64,000 nucleotides of DNA from an uncultured Chloroflexota bacterium (GCA_903884455.1 CAISEW010000031.1:31751-95750), one strand, 5' to 3'; shown: positions 54,316-63,906, numbered from the stretch's first letter. The notes: a model not told the origin generated them from the letters alone. Numbers and translations are program-made.

Positions 54316-54539
54316 TTCCGTAACCTCCTTCATAAGACTCACAGAACCTTCAATATAATTCTATTTTACCACAAAGATAAGCTAATTATATCTATCCTTG
54401 ATGCAAGGCAAGGTGGTAAACTAGGTCTCCATATAGTCGTACAGGATTGGAAGCTCTTCCATGTGGCTTCTCTATGTTAGCGAAGTGCAAAATGTTATGT
54501 TAACTCGCTCAGCCCTAAGTCAATAATGATTGGGTTTGC

Positions 54540-54656
54540 TCAGTTATTTAAGGTAAATAATAAATAAACAATCATCGTTCCAAGTAACACTGCACTCAAG
54601 ATAGTACCCACGATCCAAGGAAGAGAAACTGCATTCAATATATCAAGAATTAACAT
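54540..54656 (-). CDS. Possible 38-residue membrane peptide
   Basis: MLILDILNAVSLPWIVGTIL then SAVLLGTMIVYLLFTLNN: one long hydrophobic helix in an open frame. The ribosome site (CAGGCGAA) is weak and no promoter was found, so this could be chance in AT-rich DNA. Confidence 0.35.
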   Translation of the reverse strand: MLILDILNAVSLPWIVGTILSAVLLGTMIVYLLFTLNN

Positions 54657-54754
54657 TTCGCCTGAATGTTAGGTCGGACACAGTGGAGTTGCCAAATAAT
54701 GGTAAAATAGTAGAATTTCAATTTAATATCATTTGATATAAAATAGCATAACAG

Positions 54755-54783
54755 TTGTTTTTCCATTGAATATTTTTTATAAT
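54755..54783 (+). promoter_or_regulatory. Promoter of the AbrB-like/methyltransferase/PIN operon
   Basis: TTGTTT (54755-54760) and a perfect TATAAT (54778-54783) are 17 bases apart, 30 bases before the first ATG. The AT-rich upstream part 54700-54754 could hold operator sites. Confidence 0.65.
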
Positions 54784-54812
54784 TAGCGGGAGACTATGTT
54801 GGGAGCCTATTT

Positions 54813-55082
54813 ATGAGGATCAAGGTCAAGATAAATCCTAAGACTCATGTAGCCTATCTCCCCAAATGTGTAATAGAAGAAGGTTTCGAAGGAGAAGTTG
54901 ATGTCTATGGAGCCGGATCTGTCATTGTCATTCCTCACCCCAATGCTGATGCCGCGACCATAAAAGAGAGTATTTCTCTTGTGGCCAGAGATATCGAACT
55001 GACGTACAATAGACGTTCCCGGCAGGAGACACATTTGCCAAAGTCAAAGAGAATAAGACAAAATGGAGGCGACGAGCCGTGA
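54813..55082 (+). CDS. AbrB-like small regulator or antitoxin
   Basis: 89 residues. The start MRIKVKINPKTHVAYLPKCV, followed by EEGFEGEVDVYGAGSVIVI, fits a swapped-hairpin AbrB/MazE-type DNA-binding domain, here preceding a helix (ATIKESISLVARDIEL) and a basic tail. Its last bases overlap the next gene as GTGA, so the methyltransferase is translationally coupled to it. Likely autoregulator of the operon or antitoxin for the PIN protein two genes on. Confidence 0.62.
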   Translation: MRIKVKINPKTHVAYLPKCVIEEGFEGEVDVYGAGSVIVIPHPNADAATIKESISLVARDIELTYNRRSRQETHLPKSKRIRQNGGDEP

Positions 55083-57610
55083 ACACACTTGGTAATGGAA
55101 ATTATAGCCAAGTTAAGGAAGGGCTAAGGCTTCTAGGTTATAAAGGGAACCTGCTCTGGGAAAACTACGGCTTTGCTGATATCTTGGGGCCTGCATACTC
55201 AGTGCGTACTATTCCACTAGCTACTTTCGCCCAAGACCCACCTTCCTATCAGAATGCGTGCTTTGGGGTGGTTATTTCCAATGGTCAATCAGGAATACCT
55301 TTGGTATCCAGCTTTCGTTCCTTGGGAGCTCCTCACATCATTGAAATACAACAGGATGGAATACATCGGTGGATGATGACCAGCCATGGTGATCCCAAAT
55401 GGCTTGAAGTCATACGCCCTCAGAGCATAATGGGGATGTTTGAATCTCATAAGCAGGACTGGTCTCCAGACCAGATCCTGCGTGCTAAATCTATGGGAGA
55501 AGAAGATTTTGCTGCTCAATTGGATTTCTTTGATGTGGGCCTGCTTCCTCTAATCGATGGGGAGGTACGCGAGAAGTTAGACAGTCTGCTTCGGCGTACT
55601 GTGCTTTTAGCCGTAGAGCAATACAGAGCCAATCATCCAAACGCTGAGCCTGATTACCCGGGACTGGTGCGGCTCTTGTTTCGCCTCATCGCTGCCAAAA
55701 TACTCAACGACCGGAATCATCCAGGAAATTGGCTAAACGATGACCCAAGGATAGTGGTCAAGTCGGTAGAGGACTTCTATTTCAGAGAGCCTGCACCGAA
55801 ACCAGTACTCGATGATTATTTTACTCAAGTTGCGGCATGGAACAGTATCAAAAGCGCATTCCATTTCCAGAACCTCTCGGTTGAGGCATTAGCCCACGTA
55901 TATGAGAACACTTTTGTCAGCAAGGAACTGCGAGCCCGTTACAGCATTCACAGCACACCTCCATATATAGCAGAGTATATAGTGCGCCATTTGCCCTTCG
56001 ATAAGCTAGAAGACCGTGAGCGAATCGTATTTGAACCATTTGCCGGCCACGCTGTCTTCTTGGTAGCAGCCATGCGCCGTCTGCGGGAGTTATTGCCATC
56101 ATCTATGAACATCGAAGAGCGACATGAGTATTTTGTGCACAGGCTTTCAGGTATTGAAAAAGAAGAGTTTGCTTGGGAAGTGGGGCGTTTGTCGCTCATG
56201 CTTGCTGATTATCCGAACCCTAACGGATGGCAGCTGATACAGGGAGATGCATTTCGCCATCCAATAGTTGATAGGGAGATTGCCAGGGCTGGCATAGTCC
56301 TGTGTAACCCTCCTTTCGAAGATTTCACGGCAGATGAGAGGCGTATGTATCTTAATCTACATTCCGTCCATAAACCAATTGAGATATTGTACCGCATCGT
56401 TACACATCCTCAGAAGCCGCGTCTATTGGGCTTCGTGTTGCCAAGAACCTTCTTAACCGGTCAAGTCTATCGTGAGCTTCGAGCAACAGTTAGCTCCGCT
56501 TACAGCTGTCTCGAGTTGGTTGCTTTGCCTGACAAAGTATTTAGACACTCTGATGCTGAAGCCGTGCTCCTACTGGCAGAAGGTGAGCCAGCCTCCACTA
56601 TCCACATTACCTCTGCTCTAGTTGGTAAGGATGATCTGCCAATATTCAAACGTCAGGGGACGGTTACATATCGAACCAGACGTAACGTCCCGAACGATAG
56701 CATAATTAGAGGCAATGAGCTATGGGAACCGCCTCTTTCAGAAGTTTGGCACCGATTGCGCTCGTATGAGCGCCTTGGTAGCATCGTAGAGATACACAGA
56801 GGAATTGAATACAGTATTCCCCTAAGGGAAAACAGGGAGAGATTTGTTTCTTTATATCCCAGAGAGGGGTTCGAAAAAGGACTGGATATGATAAGAGAGG
56901 GGTTCGAGCCTTTTATTTCTCGTAATGATGTGTTTCTTAGTGTTCATCCTGACTTGATGCGTACCAATGCTTATCTTCACCCTTGGAAGGAGCCAAAGAT
57001 TATCGTCAACGCTACTAGACTCAGCCGCGGTCCTTGGCGAATTGTGGCCGTACTAGACTACGATGGCTTGATCTGTTACCAAAATTTTCACGGCATATGG
57101 TCGCAAGGCAGATTTCCAATTGAGGTAATAGCTGCTCTTCTCAACACACCATTAGCAAACGCCTACCTATGGACTCACGCCCGGAGATCCAATGAAAAGG
57201 TCACAATAGGAAACATCCCCATCCCTACCCTCGATGCCCCGACCTCTGAGATTCTAACCGATCTAGTCCAGTCCTACATTCAATATAGACATGAATGGCT
57301 CTCTACCCCACATGAAGAAGATAAGTTTAGGAATGTATGCTACCAGTTACTAGTGGAGATTGATGCTGTAATACTACATGCCTACGACTTACCACCAAAA
57401 CTTGAGCGGCAGCTTCTCGATTGCTTCCACGGGCATTCCCGCCCAGGGCCAGTTGAATTCAGTGGATATTATCCACAAGGATTCAGACTGTTTATTCCGT
57501 GGCACAGATACATCTCACACGAATTCCAACGAGCGCGGATTGATGAAACTCTAGCTCGAATCCCGGTGATAGATGACCCAAACATCTCAGAAGCACTTTC
57601 CGAACTGTAG
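55079..57610 (+). CDS. N6-adenine DNA methyltransferase with specificity-type C-terminus (Type IIG-like)
   Basis: 843 residues. An N-terminal domain (1 to about 250) has no motif I recognise. HVYENTFVSKELRARYSIHS (about 273-292) precedes motif I VFEPFAGHAVFL (317-328) and motif IV CNPPFEDF (409-416), so this is a gamma-class N6 methyltransferase. The C-terminal half (about 540-800) resembles TaqI/Type I specificity domains: LGSIVEIHRGIEYS, FISRNDVFLS, EPKIIVNATRLSRG and IGNIPIPTLD. Start is GTG. No nuclease domain is evident; the PIN gene follows 11 bases after the stop. Confidence 0.82.
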   Translation: MNTLGNGNYSQVKEGLRLLGYKGNLLWENYGFADILGPAYSVRTIPLATFAQDPPSYQNACFGVVISNGQSGIPLVSSFRSLGAPHIIEIQQDGIHRWMMTSHGDPKWLEVIRPQSIMGMFESHKQDWSPDQILRAKSMGEEDFAAQLDFFDVGLLPLIDGEVREKLDSLLRRTVLLAVEQYRANHPNAEPDYPGLVRLLFRLIAAKILNDRNHPGNWLNDDPRIVVKSVEDFYFREPAPKPVLDDYFTQVAAWNSIKSAFHFQNLSVEALAHVYENTFVSKELRARYSIHSTPPYIAEYIVRHLPFDKLEDRERIVFEPFAGHAVFLVAAMRRLRELLPSSMNIEERHEYFVHRLSGIEKEEFAWEVGRLSLMLADYPNPNGWQLIQGDAFRHPIVDREIARAGIVLCNPPFEDFTADERRMYLNLHSVHKPIEILYRIVTHPQKPRLLGFVLPRTFLTGQVYRELRATVSSAYSCLELVALPDKVFRHSDAEAVLLLAEGEPASTIHITSALVGKDDLPIFKRQGTVTYRTRRNVPNDSIIRGNELWEPPLSEVWHRLRSYERLGSIVEIHRGIEYSIPLRENRERFVSLYPREGFEKGLDMIREGFEPFISRNDVFLSVHPDLMRTNAYLHPWKEPKIIVNATRLSRGPWRIVAVLDYDGLICYQNFHGIWSQGRFPIEVIAALLNTPLANAYLWTHARRSNEKVTIGNIPIPTLDAPTSEILTDLVQSYIQYRHEWLSTPHEEDKFRNVCYQLLVEIDAVILHAYDLPPKLERQLLDCFHGHSRPGPVEFSGYYPQGFRLFIPWHRYISHEFQRARIDETLARIPVIDDPNISEALSEL

Positions 57611-57621
57611 GACTTTTCTTA

Positions 57622-58140
57622 ATGAATGCAGGCATAGAAGAGGGGTACCTTCTCGATACGAACGTTGCCAGTGCTGTTTTTGATAAAGGAAGACCTGATC
57701 ATTCTACGGTTAGGAATAACCTTGAACAGCTTGGAGAAGGCATTGTCTATATATGTCCGATTTCCATAGGTGAAATAGAATACGGGTTGAAAGTGGCGCC
57801 TTCTGTTGACTTAGATCGCCAACTCGTTGTCCGTGACGCGATGGCTCAATATGAGTGTCTTGATATTAGCCGCCATACTAGTGAACCGTACTCCGAGATC
57901 AGAGCCAACCTTTTTAAGAAATATTCACCAACGGACAGTCGAAAAAGATTGACTATGAGACGCGTTGAAGACTTGATTGAGCCAACGACAGGTAAAGAGT
58001 TAGGCATAGACGAGCGTGATCTCTGGATAGTCAGTACTGCGGTAGAATATAACCTTGTCTTTATTACGCGAGACCAGCAGGGCGGTATGAAAAGAATTAT
58101 TGAAGCAGCAAATTACACATTCCGCACGTTATACTGGTGA
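57622..58140 (+). CDS. PIN-domain ribonuclease (VapC-like)
   Basis: 172 residues. The acidic PIN residues are in place: D12 (YLLDTNVAS), E51 (ISIGEIEYG), D133 (DERDLWIVSTA) and D151 (FITRD). PIN proteins are Mg2+-dependent RNases, usually VapC toxins. It is somewhat longer than VapC (about 130), with extra sequence at about 95-125. Co-operonic with the methyltransferase and an AbrB-like gene. Either a toxin whose antitoxin is the AbrB-like protein or an effector of a restriction-type system. Confidence 0.85.
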   Translation: MNAGIEEGYLLDTNVASAVFDKGRPDHSTVRNNLEQLGEGIVYICPISIGEIEYGLKVAPSVDLDRQLVVRDAMAQYECLDISRHTSEPYSEIRANLFKKYSPTDSRKRLTMRRVEDLIEPTTGKELGIDERDLWIVSTAVEYNLVFITRDQQGGMKRIIEAANYTFRTLYW

Positions 58141-58280
58141 TGTGTCTCATGAGCAGTGAGAGCAGATTGGCAAGCGTCATTCCCCACTTAAGTAGTACTA
58201 GATACTATGGGGAGCGTTAAATACCTCTCGTTTTGGTAATGGGTCAATTTGAAAATTGAAAATGAACAATGTGTATAGGT

Positions 58281-58541
58281 TCAAATCTGGCAATAAGGTA
58301 GTCTGTTCAATGGGATTGGGTCGGGATGCTCAAACCCGCCAAATTTATCAAAGCATTCACTACATAGAATAGCACAATTACTGGCCTTCCAATCCCCACC
58401 TTTATTCTTAGGTACTATGGGAATAGGTTTACCTATGCTTGGAAAAAGATTCTTTCCACAACAAGCACAGTCCGCTCCGTAGCCACGCTTCCTAATTTGT
58501 CTATCATAGGCTACAGATATGGTTCGGTCATTAAAAGGCAT
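58281..58541 (-). CDS. HNH-like zinc-binding protein
   Basis: 86 residues. C25 and C28 (DCACCG) and C60 and C63 (LCSEC) make a four-cysteine zinc site, with PKNKGGDWKASN between as in HNH nucleases. The histidines of the HNH motif are not seen at the usual place (IPIVPKNKGG), so it may be inactive. No clear ribosome site. It lies beside the MTase-nuclease gene, facing the same way. Confidence 0.55.
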   Translation of the reverse strand: MPFNDRTISVAYDRQIRKRGYGADCACCGKNLFPSIGKPIPIVPKNKGGDWKASNCAILCSECFDKFGGFEHPDPIPLNRLPYCQI

Positions 58542-58635
58542 GTTATATCTCCTAATTTATTTAGCAAGGTTATATCATTAAAATTAGAGTATCGTTTCTC
58601 AGATTCTCTTTGGTTGAAGTGGATAAAAAATTGCC

Positions 58636-60315
58636 CTAAAGCATCTTGATACTTTTACCTTCAGCCCTCTTTGCAGTTGGTGGGGTATCTACAGGAGCTA
58701 TCCAGGGTGGAATATCAGGCTTTTTACCTTCTAGAAGTTGCTCAATGGTGAATATTTGTATCTTGGGATAATCCTTACCCAAAGGAGAGTGGTAAAAACC
58801 TTGAGAATCCGCTTCTATCTGCATTGGTTTAGTGGCAGACTCTAAACATAGGAAGACACCCATCTCAGCCTTTTCTCTTTGAATAACACCTATCAAGTCT
58901 CTTATCTGACTAACTGAAACACCACCTGCTTTAACTTGGATTATGGCTTTCTTAACTTTGTTCTTCTCATCCATGAAGTAGAGATAACCATCTATACCAG
59001 TATCCGCACCTTTTTTCTTGTCACCATAAGGTTGCCCACCTACAAGTGAGACAGCCCACCACTGGAATTGATATTTATTCTGGTTAGCTAGTTCCTTCGC
59101 TCCTGCTAGGTCTTTAGGTTCACCAACAACCTTGTATTGGATATTAGGGAACATCTTTTCAAGTCGCCATTTCATAGTGCTTATGGCTAAGTGGGTAATA
59201 TCAATGCCAATCCATTTGCGGTTCAACTTCTGAGCCACAACCAAAGCTGTCCCACAACCACAGAATGGGTCTAAGACTATATCACCCTCATTTGAACTAG
59301 CTTTGATAATCCTTTCCAGCAGTGCTTCAGGTTTTTGCGTTGGGTATCCTAACCTCTCTGCCATAGATGCACGAAGTTGGCTAATATCAGTCCATATATC
59401 CCCTACCGTAACACCCTCTTGCTCATCAAGATACCTCTTGAACATTATTCGCCCTTTGGGGTCAGAAGGGAATAGTAGCAATCCTTTCTTATCTAATTCC
59501 TCCATTCTTTCTTTTGAACATCTCCAACCTTTAGACGGATAGGGATATCCCTTGTATTCGTACATCAGGTTAGGTCTTGGATTAGGGCTCGCCAAATCTC
59601 CCATGTTAAATCGGCGTGTTCCTTTGGGTATTATTTGAGTTTCCCTTTCTTCTTGTGTCATCCGTCTTATGGTGCCGTCAGGTAATTCTAGAAATATATA
59701 CCAGTCTTTTAGAGTTTTTTCGGGATAATTGACATGTAATCTATGAAAAACTTGTTTCTCACTCTTACCGTAGCATAGTATATGGTCACTCACCGCAGAA
59801 AACTGATACTTCGCATCGCTGTGAGTGTCGCTCCGTTGCCACACGATATGATTGCGGAAATTGCGAGGATTAAATATGGCATCCATCATTAGCTTGAGAT
59901 AATGGCTTGCCGTAGGGTCACAATGAAGATAAATAGAACCAGTATCCTTCAGGACTCTTCGGAGTTCAAGAAGTCTTACACACATCATGGTTAGGTAGGC
60001 TGCCATATCGGTTTTCTTGCCTAAGAACTTTGGCATCACGGACATAAAATCTTTGACTGCTGATGGTGCTATTGGGGATTCAAATATCTCCTGCAATGAT
60101 TTCTCAGACTCCAAACCCCAATGCCAGGTATCCTCAAAGGCAGTTATTTGAGCCTGTGAAGGTTCACCAGTCTTTTCTCTATAGAGAACATTATAGGTTG
60201 CTTTGCTATTGAATGGAGGGTCAAGGTAAATAAGGTCAATAGAATTATCAGGGATATACTTACGTAGTATTTCTAGGTTATCGCCGTAGTAGAGAACATT
60301 GGTCTCTAGTCCCAT
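58636..60315 (-). CDS. DNA methyltransferase (beta-class) fused to an Mrr-like nuclease domain
   Basis: 559 residues. Motif IV DPPF (32-35) comes before the SAM motif DPFCGCGTALVV (349-360), the beta-class order. PTQKPEALLERII (325-337) is also typical. After about 400 the protein continues with a PD-(D/E)xK-like domain: D438/D442 in GADTGIDGYLYF and QVK (460-462), followed by FTIEQLLEG. This is the layout of Mrr-type restriction endonucleases. One chain may thus both methylate and cut, as in Type IIG enzymes. Confidence 0.82.
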   Translation of the reverse strand: MGLETNVLYYGDNLEILRKYIPDNSIDLIYLDPPFNSKATYNVLYREKTGEPSQAQITAFEDTWHWGLESEKSLQEIFESPIAPSAVKDFMSVMPKFLGKKTDMAAYLTMMCVRLLELRRVLKDTGSIYLHCDPTASHYLKLMMDAIFNPRNFRNHIVWQRSDTHSDAKYQFSAVSDHILCYGKSEKQVFHRLHVNYPEKTLKDWYIFLELPDGTIRRMTQEERETQIIPKGTRRFNMGDLASPNPRPNLMYEYKGYPYPSKGWRCSKERMEELDKKGLLLFPSDPKGRIMFKRYLDEQEGVTVGDIWTDISQLRASMAERLGYPTQKPEALLERIIKASSNEGDIVLDPFCGCGTALVVAQKLNRKWIGIDITHLAISTMKWRLEKMFPNIQYKVVGEPKDLAGAKELANQNKYQFQWWAVSLVGGQPYGDKKKGADTGIDGYLYFMDEKNKVKKAIIQVKAGGVSVSQIRDLIGVIQREKAEMGVFLCLESATKPMQIEADSQGFYHSPLGKDYPKIQIFTIEQLLEGKKPDIPPWIAPVDTPPTAKRAEGKSIKML

Positions 60316-60396
60316 AGACTACCTCACCATATTTGCTTTATTCTACCATATCATTTGACCAGCTTCACGATTTCTTCAATAGTCCAGATATGAACG

Positions 60397-61653
60397 CTAG
60401 CTTATCCTTCTTCCGCAAACGCGAATTTCATCAGAATATCCTGATTGCACCTTTGACAACGCCATCGCTTGCATCACCAAGATTGATAAGGTGCAATGTA
60501 GGTTTATCTTACTAAAGCCTCGAAAGCAGTGAGAATTCAGGCGCCGCTTATCCTTGAGCCGCGAAAATACTCGTTCTATTGCAGTTCTCTTGTTGTATAA
60601 CTCCTGCCATTGAGGGGATGTGCGGGGAACATGGTAGCCGAAGCGTCTATAGTCGTGGCCCGGATTTACAATAGCTACTTTAAGAGAACATTTCTCAGGA
60701 AGTGGACATGTGGCTTTCCCCAACCTTGCCGGACATGCCCACTCATTTTGCCCTCTTACCCTTCTTCGGTGAACAAGGGGTAAGCCTCCAGGACATATAG
60801 GTCTTTCTGCAGAGCCAGAGACCAATGGGACTCTTTTTGTAGCCAAATCTATTATCGGTTCCGCATCAAATTCTCTAACTATATCTTCAAAAATATGCGA
60901 ACCATCATAAGCTGCATCGGCAAGCACAGTTTCCATCTCAAGCCATGGAAGACCATCATAAGCTTGTTTCAACAGAGGAATTGCTAGTGCCTTTTCACGC
61001 TCATCCCAAAAGCTTAATCTCCCTGCTATGGGTAACTCCAAATTCGCATCTATCACCAAATGAAAATAGTAACCAAATCCCCACTTGCATTTACCTTCAG
61101 TGCCACCTTTGTACACAAAGCCAGCCTCTGGATCCGAGATAGGATTTTTGTTAGGATGTGAGTGACTATGAATAGGTGTGGCATCTATTGCTACAATTCC
61201 CCCAAAGTCAGGTATTAAATCGTGTAGCCTTGCAGTGATTTCATTCAAGCACTCATCAACCAAAAGCTGATATTTAATGAGCTTGTTAAAGAATCTATTA
61301 AAAGTCGTTCTATGTGGCAATGGTTTCCCTAAATCGAAGCCGCAGACTAAAGCAAGAATAGGGTTTTCTTGTAACCGCCTTATAAGGTCATTCGTGCTTT
61401 TAACGCCGAGGATATAGCTTGCTAAGTAAGCCTTAAGCATCATTTTGAAAGGATAGTTGGGGCGACCAAGAGGACTGAATGCCTTCTTCTTTTTATCGTC
61501 ATACATTGCCTTAATAAGCTTCTGATAGGGAATGCAGTTAAAGATTTCATCAAGCTCAGTGGAAAGAGGTGTATAGCTAGCTAATCCACCAAGGCTAGTT
61601 TGACTTTCAGCCTCTTTTGTGGCACTATTAAAAATGGTTAGGGGGTTCTGCAA
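60397..61653 (-). mobile_element. DDE transposase of an IS1182/IS5-like insertion sequence
   Basis: 418 residues, apparently intact. N-terminal domain (GRPNYPFKMMLKAYLASYIL), then the DDE residues: D in IVAIDATPIHSHSH, D in TVLADAAYDGSH and E in TAIERVFSRLKDKRRL. A four-cysteine insert (CPGGLPLV...CPARLGKATCPL) is typical of IS1182-type enzymes. I could not find clear terminal inverted repeats or target duplications around 60.32 and 61.70 kb by eye. Confidence 0.88.
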
Positions 61654-61718
61654 GGTTCTCCTTAGCTACGCTCCCGAAGCTTAGCTGGCGAGGGGGCGTT
61701 TTTTGTTCCTAAAGTTTA

Positions 61719-61868
61719 CTAGCCTTTCCTTCTCCCTCTTCCTTTTGGTCGGTTCCAGTAGGGGCTGTGGCACTTTGGGCAAACCCCGGGTGATGGAATC
61801 CTGGGTACCCACTTATGCCCACATTGCTTGCAGATAAAAGTCGGTAGTTTAGGTTGACCTTTCGCCAT
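61719..61868 (-). CDS. Small zinc-ribbon protein
   Basis: 49 residues from the ATG at 61868, which has GGAGGGG upstream. One zinc ribbon, CKQCGHKW...CPKCHSPYW, then a basic end (RPKGRGRRKG). Might bind nucleic acid. Its promoter carries a palindrome (61927-61944). Confidence 0.68.
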   Translation of the reverse strand: MAKGQPKLPTFICKQCGHKWVPRIPSPGVCPKCHSPYWNRPKGRGRRKG

Positions 61869-61926
61869 TTTCCCCTCCTGTTCTATTGTTCCTTTAGTCT
61901 GTACAACCATCATACATCCTCATGTT

Positions 61927-61972
61927 CTATAATCATTATTATAGTATATATCATAGTGAATGCATTTGTCAA
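61927..61972 (-). promoter_or_regulatory. Promoter with palindromic operator
   Basis: On the minus strand TTGACA (61972-61967) and TATACT (61948-61943) are 18 bases apart. A dyad CTATAAT-CATT-ATTATAG (61927-61944) begins at the -10 and runs past the expected start point, a typical repressor site. It serves the zinc-ribbon gene about 60 bases downstream. Confidence 0.62.
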
Positions 61973-62011
61973 TAGCATTTTGGGCAAAATTAGAGATATT
62001 TTACAATCGGG

Positions 62012-63208
62012 CTAGAAGCCTTTGAGAATTCTGTCAACTTCTTCAAGGGCTGACCTGTAGTCATCAGGACGGTAATCCTCCCTTAGTTCTACCTGGGGCA
62101 AGGATGGAGCAAGATACCCATTGGGCAAATACATGAGTTTCTCAATATCTTTGGGAGCTAAGGGGATTTCCATAAGTATTTGCTCAGGTGTTCGTACCGT
62201 TGATTCAACTACAAGTCTGCACGCTCTCTGCAAAAGAACTGGGTGTTCTACGGGTAATTTATCGTCTAGTGGTTCTTCTCTACGCCACCCACGTCTATTA
62301 TAGTTAATCCATAACCTCCGATAATGCTCCTCAGAGATGAAGTGCAAGTCAAATGCTCTCTTAATAAGCATGCCAACAGACACTAGCCATTTATTTTTCA
62401 ACGTAAGGAAAGCATCTAAGGTTGGCATACTGAAATCATCTGCGAATTTGCTCCGAGGAACCAGAAAAGCGGAAGCAAACCGGTTCGCTTGTTGTTCAGC
62501 ACCCTTAAAATCTAGAGCATTCTTGAGGCGGTTGGGTTTGAAATTCCGATGCAGTATGGAATGGCCAACCTCATGAGCCGTATCGAATCTAGAACGCACT
62601 GCGGACTGCTTGTCTGCTCCAAGTACAATGTAAGGCGTACCATCATCGGAAACAAATGTACTGAAGGCATCTAGAGTAGGAGCATCCAAATCCATTCTAG
62701 TAACAATAAACCCATTGTTCTCGATAAGCAGAACCACATTACTTATTGGTCCATCACCTAAGCCCCATTTTTTTCTGACATCGATAGCTATTTCTTCAAT
62801 ATCATCGTCACTCAATCTGAGCGGGTTGTCGGGAATGGGCAACACCGGTAAATTAGCTTGGGGGAAGGATACGAATTGTCGCAAATATGGAACAATGATT
62901 GTGGATAGCCATTCAATACGGCTATTCCCTCGGCCTCTATCCCCTTTGGTAGCTGCGGCCAAAGAACGAAAGAAGATTGCGGAGCGGTTGACAGTGTTGG
63001 TAGGTTTCAAGAAGAAAGCAATCGGAAAGTTCAATTTGTTGACTATTTGTTCCATAATATCAGGTTGCGGGCTTGACTCCCCTGACTCATATAAGGAAAT
63101 AGCCTGCCTGGTAATCCCCAGCAAATCTGCAAGAGAGACCGCAGTCAAGCCTCTAGCTTCACGTGCCTCTCTTAGGCGTTCCCCAACAAATCCAGGAGTA
63201 CCCCTCAC
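62012..63208 (-). CDS. XRE-type regulator with ImmA/IrrE metallopeptidase domain
   Basis: 398 residues. A helix-turn-helix at about 10-60 (LADLLGITRQAISLYESGES) is followed by a Zn-peptidase domain with HEVGH at 212-216 and a later glutamate E238 (AEQQANRFASAF). Such proteins cleave a repressor or antitoxin to switch on mobile elements or stress genes. The GTG start overlaps the stop of the upstream gene as GTGA. Confidence 0.88.
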   Translation of the reverse strand: MRGTPGFVGERLREAREARGLTAVSLADLLGITRQAISLYESGESSPQPDIMEQIVNKLNFPIAFFLKPTNTVNRSAIFFRSLAAATKGDRGRGNSRIEWLSTIIVPYLRQFVSFPQANLPVLPIPDNPLRLSDDDIEEIAIDVRKKWGLGDGPISNVVLLIENNGFIVTRMDLDAPTLDAFSTFVSDDGTPYIVLGADKQSAVRSRFDTAHEVGHSILHRNFKPNRLKNALDFKGAEQQANRFASAFLVPRSKFADDFSMPTLDAFLTLKNKWLVSVGMLIKRAFDLHFISEEHYRRLWINYNRRGWRREEPLDDKLPVEHPVLLQRACRLVVESTVRTPEQILMEIPLAPKDIEKLMYLPNGYLAPSLPQVELREDYRPDDYRSALEEVDRILKGF

Positions 63209-63870
63209 AAGAGTTTCCCCTCCGGCACATTAAGTTTTACTTCAGCCTTGTCTGGGATTTGTATCATGTCCTCACGCTGCAATTCTTCAATAAGGTCAGG
63301 GAATCGTTTCAGCAGATTGACGCGGTCAAGATATCTCGTGCAACTTTCATCTGGAAATGCGACATGAATAAATCCTGGGAATCTAGGATTGTCAGGCATA
63401 GGCCCATGGATTACAAATGCATACACAGTCCTATCTTTAACGCTTTCCGGACCACGAAATTCAAACTGTTTTTGGTCTGCACTAATATCAAGGCGATATT
63501 GGCAACTAGCTAAATTGTTTCTGAATACCGCCGTTCTGGGTAATGATGATGGGGTAGCTACGGCAGATACAGTGATTCTTACATTGCCAAGACTGATGAG
63601 TGTGTGAAAACTATTACGAATAATGTTTTGCTCTGAACTAGTCTGAAGTCCTGGGTATTTTTTGTTGAGAGCTAGGCAATTGTTGTCAATTTCTATCCAG
63701 CGTATGTACGGGTAACAATTCTTGGCGGGGCCCGGCTGGTATTCTTGACGCTTAACAAGTTTGTCGGCTTCTATATACCCTTTGAATACATATCGAACAA
63801 TGTCCTGCTGAATGTCGTTCAATATCACAGAATCAAAGTAACTCTGAAACACATGATTATCGCTTACCAT
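63205..63870 (-). CDS. Unknown protein coupled to the XRE-ImmA/IrrE gene
   Basis: 221 residues, no membrane segment or known motif. Landmarks: GYIEADKLVKRQEYQPGPAK, SFHTLISLGNVRITVSAVAT and GPMPDNPRFPGFIHVAFPDE. Probably mostly beta structure. GGAGG lies before the ATG, and its stop overlaps the metallopeptidase start, so it may be that enzyme's substrate or partner. Confidence 0.65.
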   Translation of the reverse strand: MVSDNHVFQSYFDSVILNDIQQDIVRYVFKGYIEADKLVKRQEYQPGPAKNCYPYIRWIEIDNNCLALNKKYPGLQTSSEQNIIRNSFHTLISLGNVRITVSAVATPSSLPRTAVFRNNLASCQYRLDISADQKQFEFRGPESVKDRTVYAFVIHGPMPDNPRFPGFIHVAFPDESCTRYLDRVNLLKRFPDLIEELQREDMIQIPDKAEVKLNVPEGKLL

Positions 63871-63906
63871 ATTTCCTCCAGGAGTACTTACCTATGCTTG
63901 TTAAGT

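Noticed and set aside
60320..61710. Terminal inverted repeats for the transposase element
   Set aside because: I compared the flanks by eye and found no convincing match; the IS boundaries are left undefined.
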